In this document: positions 36,640 to 46,138 of the stretch, piece by piece
How positions within the stretch are numbered: position 1 is the stretch's first letter
Layout: every line of letters begins with the position of its first letter
Assembly (NCBI RefSeq): GCF_014197055.1
Contig: NZ_JACIEW010000001.1
Coordinates: 744,001 to 808,000 of the forward strand
Direction of reading: 5' to 3'
DNA length: 64,000 nt
Source of the DNA: Devosia subaequoris
Lineage (GTDB): Bacteria; Pseudomonadota; Alphaproteobacteria; Rhizobiales; Devosiaceae
Position numbers and translations under genes: made by a program
Notes under the pieces: model-generated
What the model saw: the letters and a program-made list of their open reading frames with translations, nothing else
Told to the model about the DNA's origin: nothing
Databases searched by the model: none

Positions 36640-38231
36640 GAGCCAAGCTCCTTGGTTGCGGGGGTGGCAGGCAGGGTGGTGATAACGAAGTCGTCCTCGT
36701 CATCATCGGTGAACAGCTTCTCCTTGGGACCCGCCTTGATGATGCGCACCATGAGCATGACCATGATGATCAACAGAACGGTGTAGAGCAGCACGAAGAA
36801 GGTCAGCGACAGCACCAGGTCCGTGACCTGCAGGCCCGACGCCGCGTAGAATGTGGGCAATACGCCTTCCACCACCCAGGGCTGTCGTCCGAACTCGGCG
36901 ATGAACCAGCCGCTTTCGATGGCGATCCAGGGCGTGGGCAAGAGGAACACTGTGAACCACAGCAATGGCTTGTTGGTGTCGATCCAGCCGCGCGAGGCGC
37001 GGTAGAACCAGAGCCCGAAAAAAGCGATGAAGAAGAAACCCAGCCCCATCATGATGCGGAAGGTCCAGAACAGCGGCCAGATCTGGGGCACTGTGTCCTC
37101 GGCCGCCATGGCGATCTCCTCGTCAGTGGCGTTCTGCACGTCATCGCGATAACGCTTGAGCAACAGGCCGTAGCCCAGATCCGGCCAGGTCTCCTCGAAC
37201 ACGGCGCGCGCTTCGGTATTGCTGCCATCGGCCCGGATCTGCTGGAGCGCCTCATAGGCGACCATGCCCGAGCGGATCCGGTCCTGCGCCCGGTCGACCA
37301 GATCGTAGATGCCCGGCAATTCCTTATCGAGCGAGCGCGTGGTGATCAGGCCGCCCACCCACGGCACCGAGAGCGACCAGATCGGTTCGCCGTCCTCGCC
37401 GGGAATGGCCAGAATAGTCCATGGCGCCGGTGCCGGCTCGGTGTGAAAGGCGGCTTCGAGCGCCGAGACCTTCATGATCTGATGTTCGGTCGCCACATAG
37501 CCGCTTTCGTCACCCAGCACGACGACCGAAAGGGCCGAGGCTAGGCCGAAGCTGGCGGCCACGACCGCCGAGCGCTTGGCCATTTCGACATGCTTGCCCT
37601 TGACCAGGAACAGCGCCGAAATCGAGAGCACGAAGATTGCGCCGCAGACATAGCCGGCGCTGACGGTGTGCACGAATTTGGCCTGGGCCACCGAATTGAA
37701 GATCACCGCCATGAAGTCGGTGATCTCCATACGCATGGTGTCGGGGTTGAACTTGGCGCCGACCGGATTTTGCATCCAGCCATTGGCGATCAGGATCCAG
37801 AGCGCGGAGAAATTGGCGCCGAAAGCGACGAGCCAGGTGACGACCAGGTGCCCCACCTTACTCAGGCGATCCCAGCCAAAAAAGAACAGGCCCACGAATG
37901 TGGCTTCGAGGAAGAACGCCATCAGGCCTTCAATGGCCAGCGGCGCCCCGAACACGTCACCCACATAATGGCTGTAATAGCTCCAGTTCATGCCGAACTG
38001 GAACTCCATGACAATACCGGTAGCCACGCCCATGGCGAAATTGACGCCAAACAAGGTGCCCCAGAACAGCGTGGCTTTGCGCCAGATGTCGCGCCCCGTC
38101 ATCACATAGACGCTCTCCATGATGGCCATCATGAAGGAGAGACCCAGGGTCAAGGGCACAAAGATGAAGTGATACATCGCGGTAGCGGCGAATTGCCATC
38201 GCGAAAGGTCGACGACGAGCATGTCTATCAT
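36636..38231 (-). CDS. cydA: Cytochrome bd ubiquinol oxidase subunit I
   Basis: A 531-residue haem-bearing subunit of the high-affinity quinol oxidase, located in the inner membrane. His21 (AMYHFIFVPLTLG) fits the haem b595/d ligand, and FGRQPWVVEG near residue 415 is the GRQPW motif of the quinol region. The residues between about 250 and 360 make a rather short Q loop. It is the first gene of cydABX and divergent from cydDC across a perfect FNR box. Confidence 0.96.
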   Translation of the reverse strand: MIDMLVVDLSRWQFAATAMYHFIFVPLTLGLSFMMAIMESVYVMTGRDIWRKATLFWGTLFGVNFAMGVATGIVMEFQFGMNWSYYSHYVGDVFGAPLAIEGLMAFFLEATFVGLFFFGWDRLSKVGHLVVTWLVAFGANFSALWILIANGWMQNPVGAKFNPDTMRMEITDFMAVIFNSVAQAKFVHTVSAGYVCGAIFVLSISALFLVKGKHVEMAKRSAVVAASFGLASALSVVVLGDESGYVATEHQIMKVSALEAAFHTEPAPAPWTILAIPGEDGEPIWSLSVPWVGGLITTRSLDKELPGIYDLVDRAQDRIRSGMVAYEALQQIRADGSNTEARAVFEETWPDLGYGLLLKRYRDDVQNATDEEIAMAAEDTVPQIWPLFWTFRIMMGLGFFFIAFFGLWFYRASRGWIDTNKPLLWFTVFLLPTPWIAIESGWFIAEFGRQPWVVEGVLPTFYAASGLQVTDLVLSLTFFVLLYTVLLIIMVMLMVRIIKAGPKEKLFTDDDEDDFVITTLPATPATKELGS

Positions 38232-38316
38232 GGCACGTGCTATCTCTCCGGTTGCGACGGCAAGAGTCGAAGCCGTCTGATATCCCTTGCTTAGCGCAAG
38301 CAGACTGAGGTTCGCC

Positions 38317-38330
38317 TTGATTCAAATCAA
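38317..38330. promoter_or_regulatory. FNR/Anr box between cydA and cydD
   Basis: TTGATTCAAATCAA is an exact TTGAT-N4-ATCAA match, further extended to CCTTGATTCAAATCAAGG. It sits 86 bases before cydA and 73 before cydD, so it could regulate both. An FNR-type gene lies at the far end of cydDC. Confidence 0.88.
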
Positions 38331-38402
38331 GGTGCTTGGTTGGCCATCGCGCTAGGGTAAAAGGTACCCATTCTCTCATTCCGACTGCAGGCCATTCTCC
38401 CG

Positions 38403-40127
38403 GTGTCAGCTCAGACGAACAAGACCAAGTCCAGGGCGCTCGATGGACTGACCCGCAAGGGTGGGACTGCCCTGATCTTCGCCATCGCCGCACCCCTGAT
38501 TGGCGGCCTGTTGCTGGTCTGGCAGGCATGGACGCTGGCTGATGTGCTGGGACGGGCCATCGAGCTGGGCGAACCGGCGGCGGCGCTGGCGCCATCTATC
38601 CTGCTCATTTTCGGTCTGCTGCTGGTGCGTTCGCTGCTGGGTGCACTGGGCGAACAGGCCGGGTTGAGCGGTGCCGAGACCATCAAATTGCATTTGCGGC
38701 GCGGACTCATGGCGCAATTGCTGGCGCGCTCTCCGCGCGCGGTGGACACCGCGCCGTCCGGTGTGGCGGCTGCGGCGATTATCGATCAGGTGGATACGCT
38801 GGAGGGTTATTTCGCGCGCTATCTGCCTGCCGCGATGCAGGCTGCGCTGCTGCCGCTGATCTTCGGCGCGATCATCCTGCCGCTCGACTGGGTCGCCGGG
38901 GTGCTGTTTCTGATAACCGCGCCGCTGATCCCGGTCTTCATGGCGCTGGTGGGCTGGGGTGCCCAGATCGCCACCGACCGGCAGGCGCGCGCGCTCAGCC
39001 ATTTGTCCGGGCGCTTTGCCGACCGGTTGCGGGGATTGCTGACGCTGAAACTGTTCGGACGGGAAGCGGCAGAGACTGCGGGCATTGTCGAGGCCAGCGA
39101 GGCCCTGCGGCTGCGTACGCTCAAGGTGTTGCGCATTGCCTTCTTGTCGTCGGCGGTACTGGAATTCTTCGCGGCACTCGGCGTGGCCGGGATCGCCCTC
39201 TATGTGGGCTTGACCTTCATCGACTATCTGCAATTGCGCTCCAGCCCGCTGAGCCTGCAATTGGGCATGTTCCTGCTGCTGATGGCACCCGAGGTGTATA
39301 ACCCGCTGCGCCTGTTTGCCTCGCATTATCACGATCGCGACACGGCCCGGTCAGCCATGCTGGAGATCGAGCAGCAGCTCGGCAACCCGTCGGCGGAAGC
39401 GCCGCCCTTGAATGACATCGCCCCTCGTCAGGGCCCGGCCCTTGCCCTGCGCCTTGCGGGCGTCACCCTGCGCACGCCGGACCGGATGGCCAGCGTCGCG
39501 CTTGATCTCTCCTTTGACGTGCCCGCAGGCCAGACCATCGCGCTGCTCGGCCCCAGTGGGTCAGGCAAGTCGACACTGCTTGAAGCCATTGTGGGACTGC
39601 GCGAGCATTCTGGCGAGATCCTGCTCGACGACCGTAAGCTCGCACAATGGCCCGAGGGTGAGTTGCGGGCCCGTAGCTTCCTGTTGACGCAGAAGCCTCG
39701 CATCATTCACGCAAGCCTGGCACAAAACATCGCCTTGGGTCGGCCGGGCGCCACGCGGCAGGAAATCGAAAGCGCCGCCGCGCGCGCGTTGGTCAGCGAT
39801 TTCGCCCTTGGCCTGCCTGATGGACTGGACACGCTGGTGGGGGAGGACGGCGTCGGGCTTTCGGGTGGGCAAGCACAACGCATCGCGCTGGCGCGTCTGT
39901 TCCTGCGCGATGCCGGCCTTATTCTGCTCGATGAACCTACCGCGCATCTCGGTGCCGATATGGAGCAGGAAATTGCCACCAACCTCCTGGCCTATGCCAG
40001 GGGTCGCACCATGGTGATCGCCACCCATTCCGAGGCTCTTGCCGCCCGCATGGACAGGGCCTATCGGCTCACCGGAGGAGACCTCTTTGCCACCCCGCTG
40101 CCCAAGACGAAGCGAGGTGTCGCATGA
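38403..40127 (+). CDS. cydD: Cysteine/glutathione exporter subunit CydD
   Basis: A 574-residue ABC half-transporter with an N-terminal six-helix membrane domain (about 20-310) and an ATPase domain (Walker A GPSGSGKST near 390, LSGGQAQRIALARL, LILLDEPTAHL). CydDC exports thiols to the periplasm and is needed to assemble cytochrome bd. The GTG start lacks a strong ribosome site and is not certain. It overlaps cydC by four bases. Confidence 0.92.
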   Translation: MSAQTNKTKSRALDGLTRKGGTALIFAIAAPLIGGLLLVWQAWTLADVLGRAIELGEPAAALAPSILLIFGLLLVRSLLGALGEQAGLSGAETIKLHLRRGLMAQLLARSPRAVDTAPSGVAAAAIIDQVDTLEGYFARYLPAAMQAALLPLIFGAIILPLDWVAGVLFLITAPLIPVFMALVGWGAQIATDRQARALSHLSGRFADRLRGLLTLKLFGREAAETAGIVEASEALRLRTLKVLRIAFLSSAVLEFFAALGVAGIALYVGLTFIDYLQLRSSPLSLQLGMFLLLMAPEVYNPLRLFASHYHDRDTARSAMLEIEQQLGNPSAEAPPLNDIAPRQGPALALRLAGVTLRTPDRMASVALDLSFDVPAGQTIALLGPSGSGKSTLLEAIVGLREHSGEILLDDRKLAQWPEGELRARSFLLTQKPRIIHASLAQNIALGRPGATRQEIESAAARALVSDFALGLPDGLDTLVGEDGVGLSGGQAQRIALARLFLRDAGLILLDEPTAHLGADMEQEIATNLLAYARGRTMVIATHSEALAARMDRAYRLTGGDLFATPLPKTKRGVA

Positions 40128-41776
40128 AGGCGCTGCTGACCTTCCTGCCGCTGTTCCGCCAGCGCAGTGTATCGCTGCTCCTGGCGCTGGTCCTGTCGCT
40201 GGTCACGCTGCTGGCAGGAGTTTCGCTTCTGGGCACATCGGGCTGGTTCATCACCGCGACAGCGCTGACCACGGCCGGGCTGGGCTTCAATCTGTTTGTG
40301 CCCTCGGCGATGGTGCGCGGCCTTTCCTTTGTGCGCATCCTGGCTCGCTATGGCGAGCGGCTGGTGGGCCACAATGCGACGCTCAAACTGCTGTCCGATC
40401 TGCGTGGCTGGCTGTTTTCCCGGCTCTTCCCGCGCCTGCCCCTGCCCGACCGCTCGCTGCGCCACGGCGATCTGGTCTCGCGGCTGACCGCCGATGTCGA
40501 TGCGCTGGACACGGCCTTCCTGGTCGCCATAGGGCCGCTGGCCGCTGCGGTCGTGGTCGGTACGGCAATGACGGCCATTCTGGCGATATTCCTCCCCGGT
40601 GCCGCCCTGCCCTATGGCCTGGCCTTGGCGCTGGCGGGGCTGGGCGTGCCTTCCCTCATGGTCCTCTTGGGCCGCAAGGCTGGACGCGACAGCGTTGCGG
40701 CACGGGCCGATCTGCGCATGGAAGTACTCGATGGGGTCAATGGCCATGCGGATTTGGTGCTGCTTGGCGCATTGGGCAATGCCGCCGAAAAATTCGAGGC
40801 CGCAGACAAGCACGCTTCGCGCCTCAATCTCCGTCTGGGTGCCATCACCAGCATGGGCGGGCTGATGGTCCAGATGCTGGCGGCGGGGGCGTTGATCGGC
40901 ACGCTTTGGACTGGGCTCGTGGCGCTTGAGGCCGGCCAGATTGATGGCCCGCTGATGGCTGGCCTGCTGCTGGCCGTATTGGGCAGCTTCGAGGTGACGA
41001 GCCTGATCGTGCGCAGCACCAGCAAGGCGACGCAGGCCATGGCGGCCGCCGAGCGCCTGGTGGCATTGGCCGAGCTATCGCCAGTGGTTGCCGAGCCCGC
41101 CGCGCCGCTGCCCATTCCAGACCATGCGCCCATCTCATTCAACGCGGTGAGCTTTGCCTATCCCGGGCTGCCGCCGGTGCTGAGCGACATCAGTTTCGCC
41201 GTCGCCCCTGGAGAGCGCCTCGCGATCGTCGGACCCAGCGGCGGGGGGAAGACCACCCTGCTGCGGCTTCTGCTGCGCTTTGCCGATCCGCAGACTGGCG
41301 CCATCCGCCTCGGCGAAAGTGCCCTGCCGGAATTTCGCAGCGAGGATGTGCACCGCCACATGGCGCTACTCAGCCAGGACAGTCCCGTGTTCATCGACAC
41401 AATCCGCAACAATCTGCTGATTGGTCGGGACACTGCGAGCGAGGACGAGTTGTGGGCGGCTTTGCGCAAGGCCCAACTCGCGCAGCATGTCAGCGCCCTC
41501 CCCAAGGGTCTCGACACGCTGGTCGGCGAAGCCGGACGTACCTTGTCGGCGGGCCAGGCGCGACGGCTATGCCTGGCGCGCGCCCTTCTCTCGAACGCTC
41601 CGGTGCTGTTACTCGACGAACCGACCAATGCACTGGACCGGGAGACCGAGGAAGCATTTTTCAAGGTGCTCGCCAGTGCCTCGGAAGGCCGGACTGTCAT
41701 CATGGTCACCCATGCCGCCATCCCGGAGGGCACGGTGGATCGGGTGCTCACACTGGAAAATGGCAGGCTGGATTAG
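40124..41776 (+). CDS. cydC: Cysteine/glutathione exporter subunit CydC
   Basis: A 550-residue ABC half-transporter, partner of CydD. Membrane domain about 15-310; Walker A GPSGGGKTT near 370; signature LSAGQARRLCLARALL, altered from LSGGQ; VLLLDEPTNALD. The stop codon (41774-41776) overlaps that of the convergent FNR-type gene by two bases, so no terminator fits between them. Confidence 0.92.
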   Translation: MKALLTFLPLFRQRSVSLLLALVLSLVTLLAGVSLLGTSGWFITATALTTAGLGFNLFVPSAMVRGLSFVRILARYGERLVGHNATLKLLSDLRGWLFSRLFPRLPLPDRSLRHGDLVSRLTADVDALDTAFLVAIGPLAAAVVVGTAMTAILAIFLPGAALPYGLALALAGLGVPSLMVLLGRKAGRDSVAARADLRMEVLDGVNGHADLVLLGALGNAAEKFEAADKHASRLNLRLGAITSMGGLMVQMLAAGALIGTLWTGLVALEAGQIDGPLMAGLLLAVLGSFEVTSLIVRSTSKATQAMAAAERLVALAELSPVVAEPAAPLPIPDHAPISFNAVSFAYPGLPPVLSDISFAVAPGERLAIVGPSGGGKTTLLRLLLRFADPQTGAIRLGESALPEFRSEDVHRHMALLSQDSPVFIDTIRNNLLIGRDTASEDELWAALRKAQLAQHVSALPKGLDTLVGEAGRTLSAGQARRLCLARALLSNAPVLLLDEPTNALDRETEEAFFKVLASASEGRTVIMVTHAAIPEGTVDRVLTLENGRLD

Positions 41777-42495
41777 CCGCAGCGCAGTCTGAGCCGCGCC
41801 AGGTCGGGTATGCTGACCTGGCGGAAATTGACGATGCCAATGACGCCATCAGATTTCAGCCGGCTGATCTGGCGGCTGACGGTTTCCACTGTCAGGCCAA
41901 GGAAGTCGCCGATATCGGCCCGGCTCAGCGGCAGGTCGAAGCTGGTTTCCAGCGCCTCGTCGCACGGGTCCATATGGGTGGCGATCAGATACAGAAAGCT
42001 CGCCACTTTCTCGGCTGCCGTCTTGCGCCCGAGCGTCACCATCCAGTCGCGCGCCTCATCGAGTTCGCGCAATGCCTGCATCATCACCCGGTGTTCCAGG
42101 GGCGCACTGCGAGACAGCAGCGCCTCCAGCGCGGGCTTGGGAATAACGCAGAGATCGACATCCGAGGCCGCCTCGGCGGTCACCCGGCTTTCTGCGGCAA
42201 AGGGACGTCCGAGCAGGTCGGGTGCGAACTGCAGCCCCACGACCTGTTGGCGACCATCCTCGAGCACCTTGGACAGCTTGATCACGCCCCGCAACACGCT
42301 GGCATAGCTGTCGATCGGCATGGCGTCGGCCATCAGCTCCTCGCCAGCATCCTTGTGCACGCGGCGGGTGGATTTTGCCAGCGCGACAAGTTCATCGCCG
42401 CTGAGCGCCCCGCAAATACCTTGGTGCCGCGCCTCACAACTTTGGCACAGAACCGGCATTTCTGAATTGTGGATGTCCTTGCGCACAGTTTGCAT
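41773..42495 (-). CDS. FNR-type oxygen-sensing regulator
   Basis: A 240-residue CRP/FNR regulator. Cys17, Cys20 and Cys28 (C-x2-C-x7-C) with Cys116 can bind an oxygen-labile [4Fe-4S] cluster, the pattern of FnrN/FnrL proteins. The helix-turn-helix ADIGDFLGLTVETVSRQISRL carries the E-x2-S-R residues that read TTGAT half-sites. ATG 42495 has AGGAG seven bases upstream; ATG 42501 is too close. The box between cydA and cydD is a likely target. A closer name (fnrN or fnrL) needs phylogeny. Confidence 0.92.
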   Translation of the reverse strand: MQTVRKDIHNSEMPVLCQSCEARHQGICGALSGDELVALAKSTRRVHKDAGEELMADAMPIDSYASVLRGVIKLSKVLEDGRQQVVGLQFAPDLLGRPFAAESRVTAEAASDVDLCVIPKPALEALLSRSAPLEHRVMMQALRELDEARDWMVTLGRKTAAEKVASFLYLIATHMDPCDEALETSFDLPLSRADIGDFLGLTVETVSRQISRLKSDGVIGIVNFRQVSIPDLARLRLRCG

Positions 42496-42680
42496 GGTCA
42501 TGCTCCTGACGCGTCGAGAAATAAGCGCCACACCAACCCAAAGTAAGCCGCCAGACTGTCGCTGTGCCAAGAGGTCGCAGAGGTCTGTGCTTCACATGCA
42601 AAAGCACCGGGACAAAGCAAATGTTTGCAACAGGACGATAGTCATGCCTCAATGCTTGAAACCTTGGTAGGGTGGGCAGC

Positions 42681-42905
42681 ATGCAAGTCAATGTATTCAT
42701 TTCGGACCAGAAGGATGGCAAGGCACCGCAACTGCTCGTGTTGCCCATGGGCCCCGAAGCCGTCATACCGCGCCATCTGCAACATCAGGAATGGCGCCAT
42801 TTTGCAACGACGATGACCGATGACAAGCTCCTGGGCGCGCCGTCACCGGAGATCGAAGCGGCCATCGCCCGGGATCGCTATGCGCTGGTTTCGCCCACTG
42901 GATAA
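42681..42905 (+). CDS. Small hypothetical protein
   Basis: A 74-residue acidic-to-neutral protein (start MQVNVFISDQKDGK, end ALVSPTG) with no signal, membrane segment or recognised domain. WRHFATTMTDDKLLG and IEAAIARDRYALV suggest a strand-helix unit. AGGGTGGG precedes the ATG. It is divergent from the FNR-type gene and 69 bases before copA, from which it is separated by the copper promoter. Codon use looks normal, and I take it as real with moderate confidence. Confidence 0.6.
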   Translation: MQVNVFISDQKDGKAPQLLVLPMGPEAVIPRHLQHQEWRHFATTMTDDKLLGAPSPEIEAAIARDRYALVSPTG

Positions 42906-42921
42906 GCTTTCCTCGCCACTC

Positions 42922-42952
42922 TTGACCTTACCATGATGGGAAGGTCTATATG
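42922..42952 (+). promoter_or_regulatory. CueR-type promoter of the copper operon
   Basis: TTGACC (-35, 42922-42927), a 19-base spacer and TATATG (-10, 42947-42952). The spacer holds the dyad GACCTTACC-ATGAT-GGGAAGGTC (42924-42946), close to the CueR/HmrR operator ACCTTCC-N-GGAAGGT. The over-long spacer is typical of MerR-family activation. Confidence 0.85.
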
Positions 42953-42974
42953 GTTGTGGACGAGGTGAAAGACC

Positions 42975-45236
42975 ATGAACGAAACCGTCCACAGCAACTC
43001 TAAATCTTCTGCCGTTTCGATCGAAATCGAGGGCATGACCTGTGCTTCCTGCGTCAATCGCGTGGAGAAGGCCCTGCTCAAGGTGCCCGGTGTCGAGAAC
43101 TCTGCCGTCAATCTGGCCACCGAGCGCGCCACCATCGCTGGCGGCGACGTCGACGCGCTGCTCAAGGCCGTGGAAAAGGTCGGCTACAAGGCCAGCCTGC
43201 GCCAGCCCGATGCGCCGGCACATGATCACATGCATCATCACGACGAAGACGCCGCCATTCTCAAGCGCGACGTCATCATCGCCGCCATCCCGACTCTGCC
43301 GCTGTTCCTGATCGAGATGATCGGCCATATCCACATGCCTTTCCACATGTGGGTGATGTCGCTGGTGCCGACCCAGACGCTGTGGGTCGCCTATTTCGCG
43401 CTAGCCAGTTTCGTCCTCTTCGTGCCGGGCCGGCGCTTCTTCAAAATCGGCTTTCCGGCCCTGTTCCGCGGCGCACCGGAGATGAACTCGCTGGTTGCCC
43501 TCGGGTCCGGGGCCGCTTGGCTCTATTCCAGCGTGGTGACCTTCGTGCCGCAATTGGTGCCGGCGGAAACACGCTATGTATACTTCGAGGCGGCCGCGGT
43601 TATCGTCACTTTGATCCTGGTTGGGCGCTGGCTGGAAGCCATGGCCAAGGGCCGCACCGGCGAGGCAATCAGCCAGTTGGTGCAGCAACAGGCCAAAACC
43701 GCCCGGATCGTGCGCGCAGACAAAGCGGTTGAAGTCCCGGTTGAAGAGGTTCGGGTCGGGGACATCATCGTGGTACGTCCGGGCGAAAAGATTGCCGTGG
43801 ACGGCGAGATCGTCGAGGGCGAAAGCCATATCGATGAATCGATGATCTCGGGAGAACCCCTGCCCGTCTCCAAGACCGTGGGCGCCAGCGTCATCGGTGG
43901 CACGCTCAACACGTCGGGCAGCTTCAATTTCCGCGCCACCAAGGTGGGAACCGATACCATGCTGGCCCATATCATCCGCATGGTCGAGGATGCGCAGGCC
44001 GGCAAGCTGCCCATTCAGGCGGTTGTAGACCGGGTCACCGCGGTTTTCGTGCCCATAGTGATCGGTCTTGCCATTCTCACCGCCATCATCTGGTTCTGGC
44101 TCGGCCCCGACCCGGCTCTGACTTATGCGCTGGTCAATGCCGTGGCCGTCCTCATCATCGCCTGCCCCTGCGCCATGGGCTTGGCGACCCCCATGTCGAT
44201 CATGGTGGGCACAGGCCGCGCCGCCCAGCTCGGTGTGCTGTTTCGCAAGGGCGAGGCACTGCAGCAGTTGCGCGATGCCGGTATCGTTGCATTCGACAAG
44301 ACCGGGACGTTGACCGAAGGCAAGCCTGCGCTGACAGATCTCATTCTTGATGACGATTTCGAGCATGACGAAGTGCTGGCCCTGATCGCCGCCGTCGAGA
44401 GCCGGTCCGAGCATCCCATTGCCACGGCCATTGTCGCGGCAGCCGAAAAGGCGGGCCTGACAATTGGTGCGGTGACCGAATTCAGCTCCAATTCGGGCAC
44501 CGGCGTCACCGCCCGGGTCGATGGACGGCTGGTTGCGGTGGGCTCGCAGCGCCATATGAGCCATCTGAATTTCTCTGACTTTTCGGCGGCAATCGACAGG
44601 CTCGCCGCAGAAGGCAAGACGCCGGTATTCGCAGCCATCGACGACAGGCTCGCTGCCGCGATCGTGGTGGCCGACACCATCAAGCCGACCAGCAAATCTG
44701 TCATCGAGGCCTTGCATGGCATGGGCCTGAAAACAGCGATGATTTCGGGCGACAATCGCCGCACGGCCGAGGCCATCGCCGCCCAACTCGGCATTGACGA
44801 GGTACGGGCCGAAGTGCTGCCTGCCGACAAGGTGGAAGCCATCAAGTCGCTGCGGCAGGGCAATCGGGTTGTCGCCTATGTCGGAGACGGTATCAACGAT
44901 GCCCCTGCCCTGGCCGAAGCCGATATCGGCATCGCCGTCGGCTCAGGCACGGACGCGGCCATCGAAAGCGCGGATGTCGTGCTGCTGGGTGGTGACCTCA
45001 AAGGCGTACTCAATGCGCTGACCGTCAGCCGGGCGACGCTGCGCAATATCCGGGAGAACCTGTTCTGGGCTTTCGGCTACAACGCCGTTCTGATCCCGGT
45101 GGCCGCCGGAGTGCTCTATCCTGCTTTCGGTATCCTGCTTTCGCCCATGATCGGGGCCGGCGCCATGGCCCTGAGCTCGGTCTTCGTGGTCGGCAACGCG
45201 CAACGCTTGCGGGGCATCAAAGGAGTGACGTCGTGA
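42975..45236 (+). CDS. copA: Copper-exporting P-type ATPase
   Basis: A 753-residue P1B-ATPase that pumps Cu(I) out of the cytosol. One N-terminal metal-binding domain (Cys23, Cys26 in GMTCASC), a His-rich link ([10 protein letters not shown], about 83-92), membrane helices, the ISGEP actuator motif, the CPC ion site (Cys397-Pro398-Cys399), the phosphorylated Asp441 in DKTGT, SEHPIA and [10 protein letters not shown]. The YN and MxxSS-type residues in the last helices agree with Cu(I) specificity. It is the first gene of copA-cueR-copZ. Confidence 0.95.
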   Translation: MNETVHSNSKSSAVSIEIEGMTCASCVNRVEKALLKVPGVENSAVNLATERATIAGGDVDALLKAVEKVGYKASLRQPDAPAHDHMHHHDEDAAILKRDVIIAAIPTLPLFLIEMIGHIHMPFHMWVMSLVPTQTLWVAYFALASFVLFVPGRRFFKIGFPALFRGAPEMNSLVALGSGAAWLYSSVVTFVPQLVPAETRYVYFEAAAVIVTLILVGRWLEAMAKGRTGEAISQLVQQQAKTARIVRADKAVEVPVEEVRVGDIIVVRPGEKIAVDGEIVEGESHIDESMISGEPLPVSKTVGASVIGGTLNTSGSFNFRATKVGTDTMLAHIIRMVEDAQAGKLPIQAVVDRVTAVFVPIVIGLAILTAIIWFWLGPDPALTYALVNAVAVLIIACPCAMGLATPMSIMVGTGRAAQLGVLFRKGEALQQLRDAGIVAFDKTGTLTEGKPALTDLILDDDFEHDEVLALIAAVESRSEHPIATAIVAAAEKAGLTIGAVTEFSSNSGTGVTARVDGRLVAVGSQRHMSHLNFSDFSAAIDRLAAEGKTPVFAAIDDRLAAAIVVADTIKPTSKSVIEALHGMGLKTAMISGDNRRTAEAIAAQLGIDEVRAEVLPADKVEAIKSLRQGNRVVAYVGDGINDAPALAEADIGIAVGSGTDAAIESADVVLLGGDLKGVLNALTVSRATLRNIRENLFWAFGYNAVLIPVAAGVLYPAFGILLSPMIGAGAMALSSVFVVGNAQRLRGIKGVTS

Positions 45237-45649
45237 ATATCGGACAAGCCGCAGACCAGTCCGGCGTCTCGGCCAAGATGATCCGCTATTACGAACAGAT
45301 CGGCCTCATTTCCCCGCCTTCGAGGACCGACAGCAATTACCGGGTTTACGGCCCCGACGAGGTGCATGTGCTGCGCTTCATCAAGCGGGCGCGAACCCTG
45401 GGCTTCTCGGTTGAGGAAACGTCGGTCCTGCTCGGTCTCTGGCAGGACCGGACCCGCGCTAGTGCTGAGGTGCGGGACATCGCCAGCAGCCACATCGTTG
45501 CGCTCGAAACCAAGATTGCCGAATTGCAGGGCATGGTGAAGACGCTCAGCCATCTGGTGCATTGCTGCGCCGGCGACAATCGGCCCGATTGCCCCATTCT
45601 CGACGATCTGGCCGGCACACCGGCCGAACAGACATCCAAAGGACACTGA
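45233..45649 (+). CDS. cueR: Copper-responsive MerR-family activator
   Basis: A 138-residue regulator with the MerR helix-turn-helix ([24 protein letters not shown]), a dimerising coiled coil, and the copper loop [10 protein letters not shown] (Cys112 and Cys120 are the CueR/HmrR ligand pair). It should activate the 19-bp-spacer promoter before copA. The GTG start overlaps the copA stop by four bases, so the regulator is in the operon it controls rather than divergent. Confidence 0.93.
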   Translation: MNIGQAADQSGVSAKMIRYYEQIGLISPPSRTDSNYRVYGPDEVHVLRFIKRARTLGFSVEETSVLLGLWQDRTRASAEVRDIASSHIVALETKIAELQGMVKTLSHLVHCCAGDNRPDCPILDDLAGTPAEQTSKGH

Positions 45650-45650
45650 A

Positions 45651-45851
45651 ATGGCTGAGAAAACCACCCTGACCGTCAACGACATGACCTGCAACCATTG
45701 CGTTGGCGCGATACGCGGCGCCCTCGAGGAGGCCCTGCCGGGCACACAGATCGAGATCGATCTGGCAGCGCACAAGGTCAGCTTCACGGGCGACAAGGCC
45801 AAGGGCGAAGAGGCGATCCGCGAGGCAGGCTATACCCCCGAAGCGGGGTGA
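45651..45851 (+). CDS. copZ: Copper chaperone CopZ
   Basis: A 66-residue HMA-domain protein with Cys14 and Cys17 (DMTCNHC). It carries Cu(I) in the cytosol to CopA or CueR. Length is typical. It begins one base after the cueR stop. The 287 bases that follow show no gene I can support. Confidence 0.93.
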   Translation: MAEKTTLTVNDMTCNHCVGAIRGALEEALPGTQIEIDLAAHKVSFTGDKAKGEEAIREAGYTPEAG

Positions 45852-46082
45852 TTGGTGAGCTCCAGCGGCGCCAAAGAATAGGCCGGCGCCGCCCGGAGCC
45901 CAGCGCAATAATGCGTCAGCAGCGCTGTCGTTCCCGCGGCATGAACATCAAAGTGAAATTCTTCCGCAGCTTCAAAACTGGTGAGCCCCCGCGACGCCAA
46001 GGAAGGCGGGCACCGCCCGGAACTCGATAGCAGAAATAACGGGATTCCCGTGTCAACCTGAAGACACGCGAATGCCTTGAAA

Positions 46083-46114
46083 TAAAACGAAAAAGGGGCG
46101 CCATGGGCGCCCCT
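46083..46114 (-). terminator. Terminator of the sugar ABC operon
   Basis: On the minus strand AGGGGCGCC and GGCGCCCCT pair over 9 bp around three bases, followed by TTTTCGTTTTA. It lies 24 bases after the binding-protein stop. Confidence 0.88.
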
Positions 46115-46138
46115 CGAATGGTTGTTGGTTTCGCTGGC

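Noticed and set aside
42590-42660. FNR box for autoregulation of the FNR-type gene
   Set aside because: GCAAATGTTTGC is palindromic but lacks the TTGAT-N4-ATCAA pattern.
45852-46082. Short frame beginning near 45942 (MNIKVKFFRSFK start) after copZ
   Set aside because: Only about 29 codons, no convincing ribosome site, no known family; the region also differs from coding composition.
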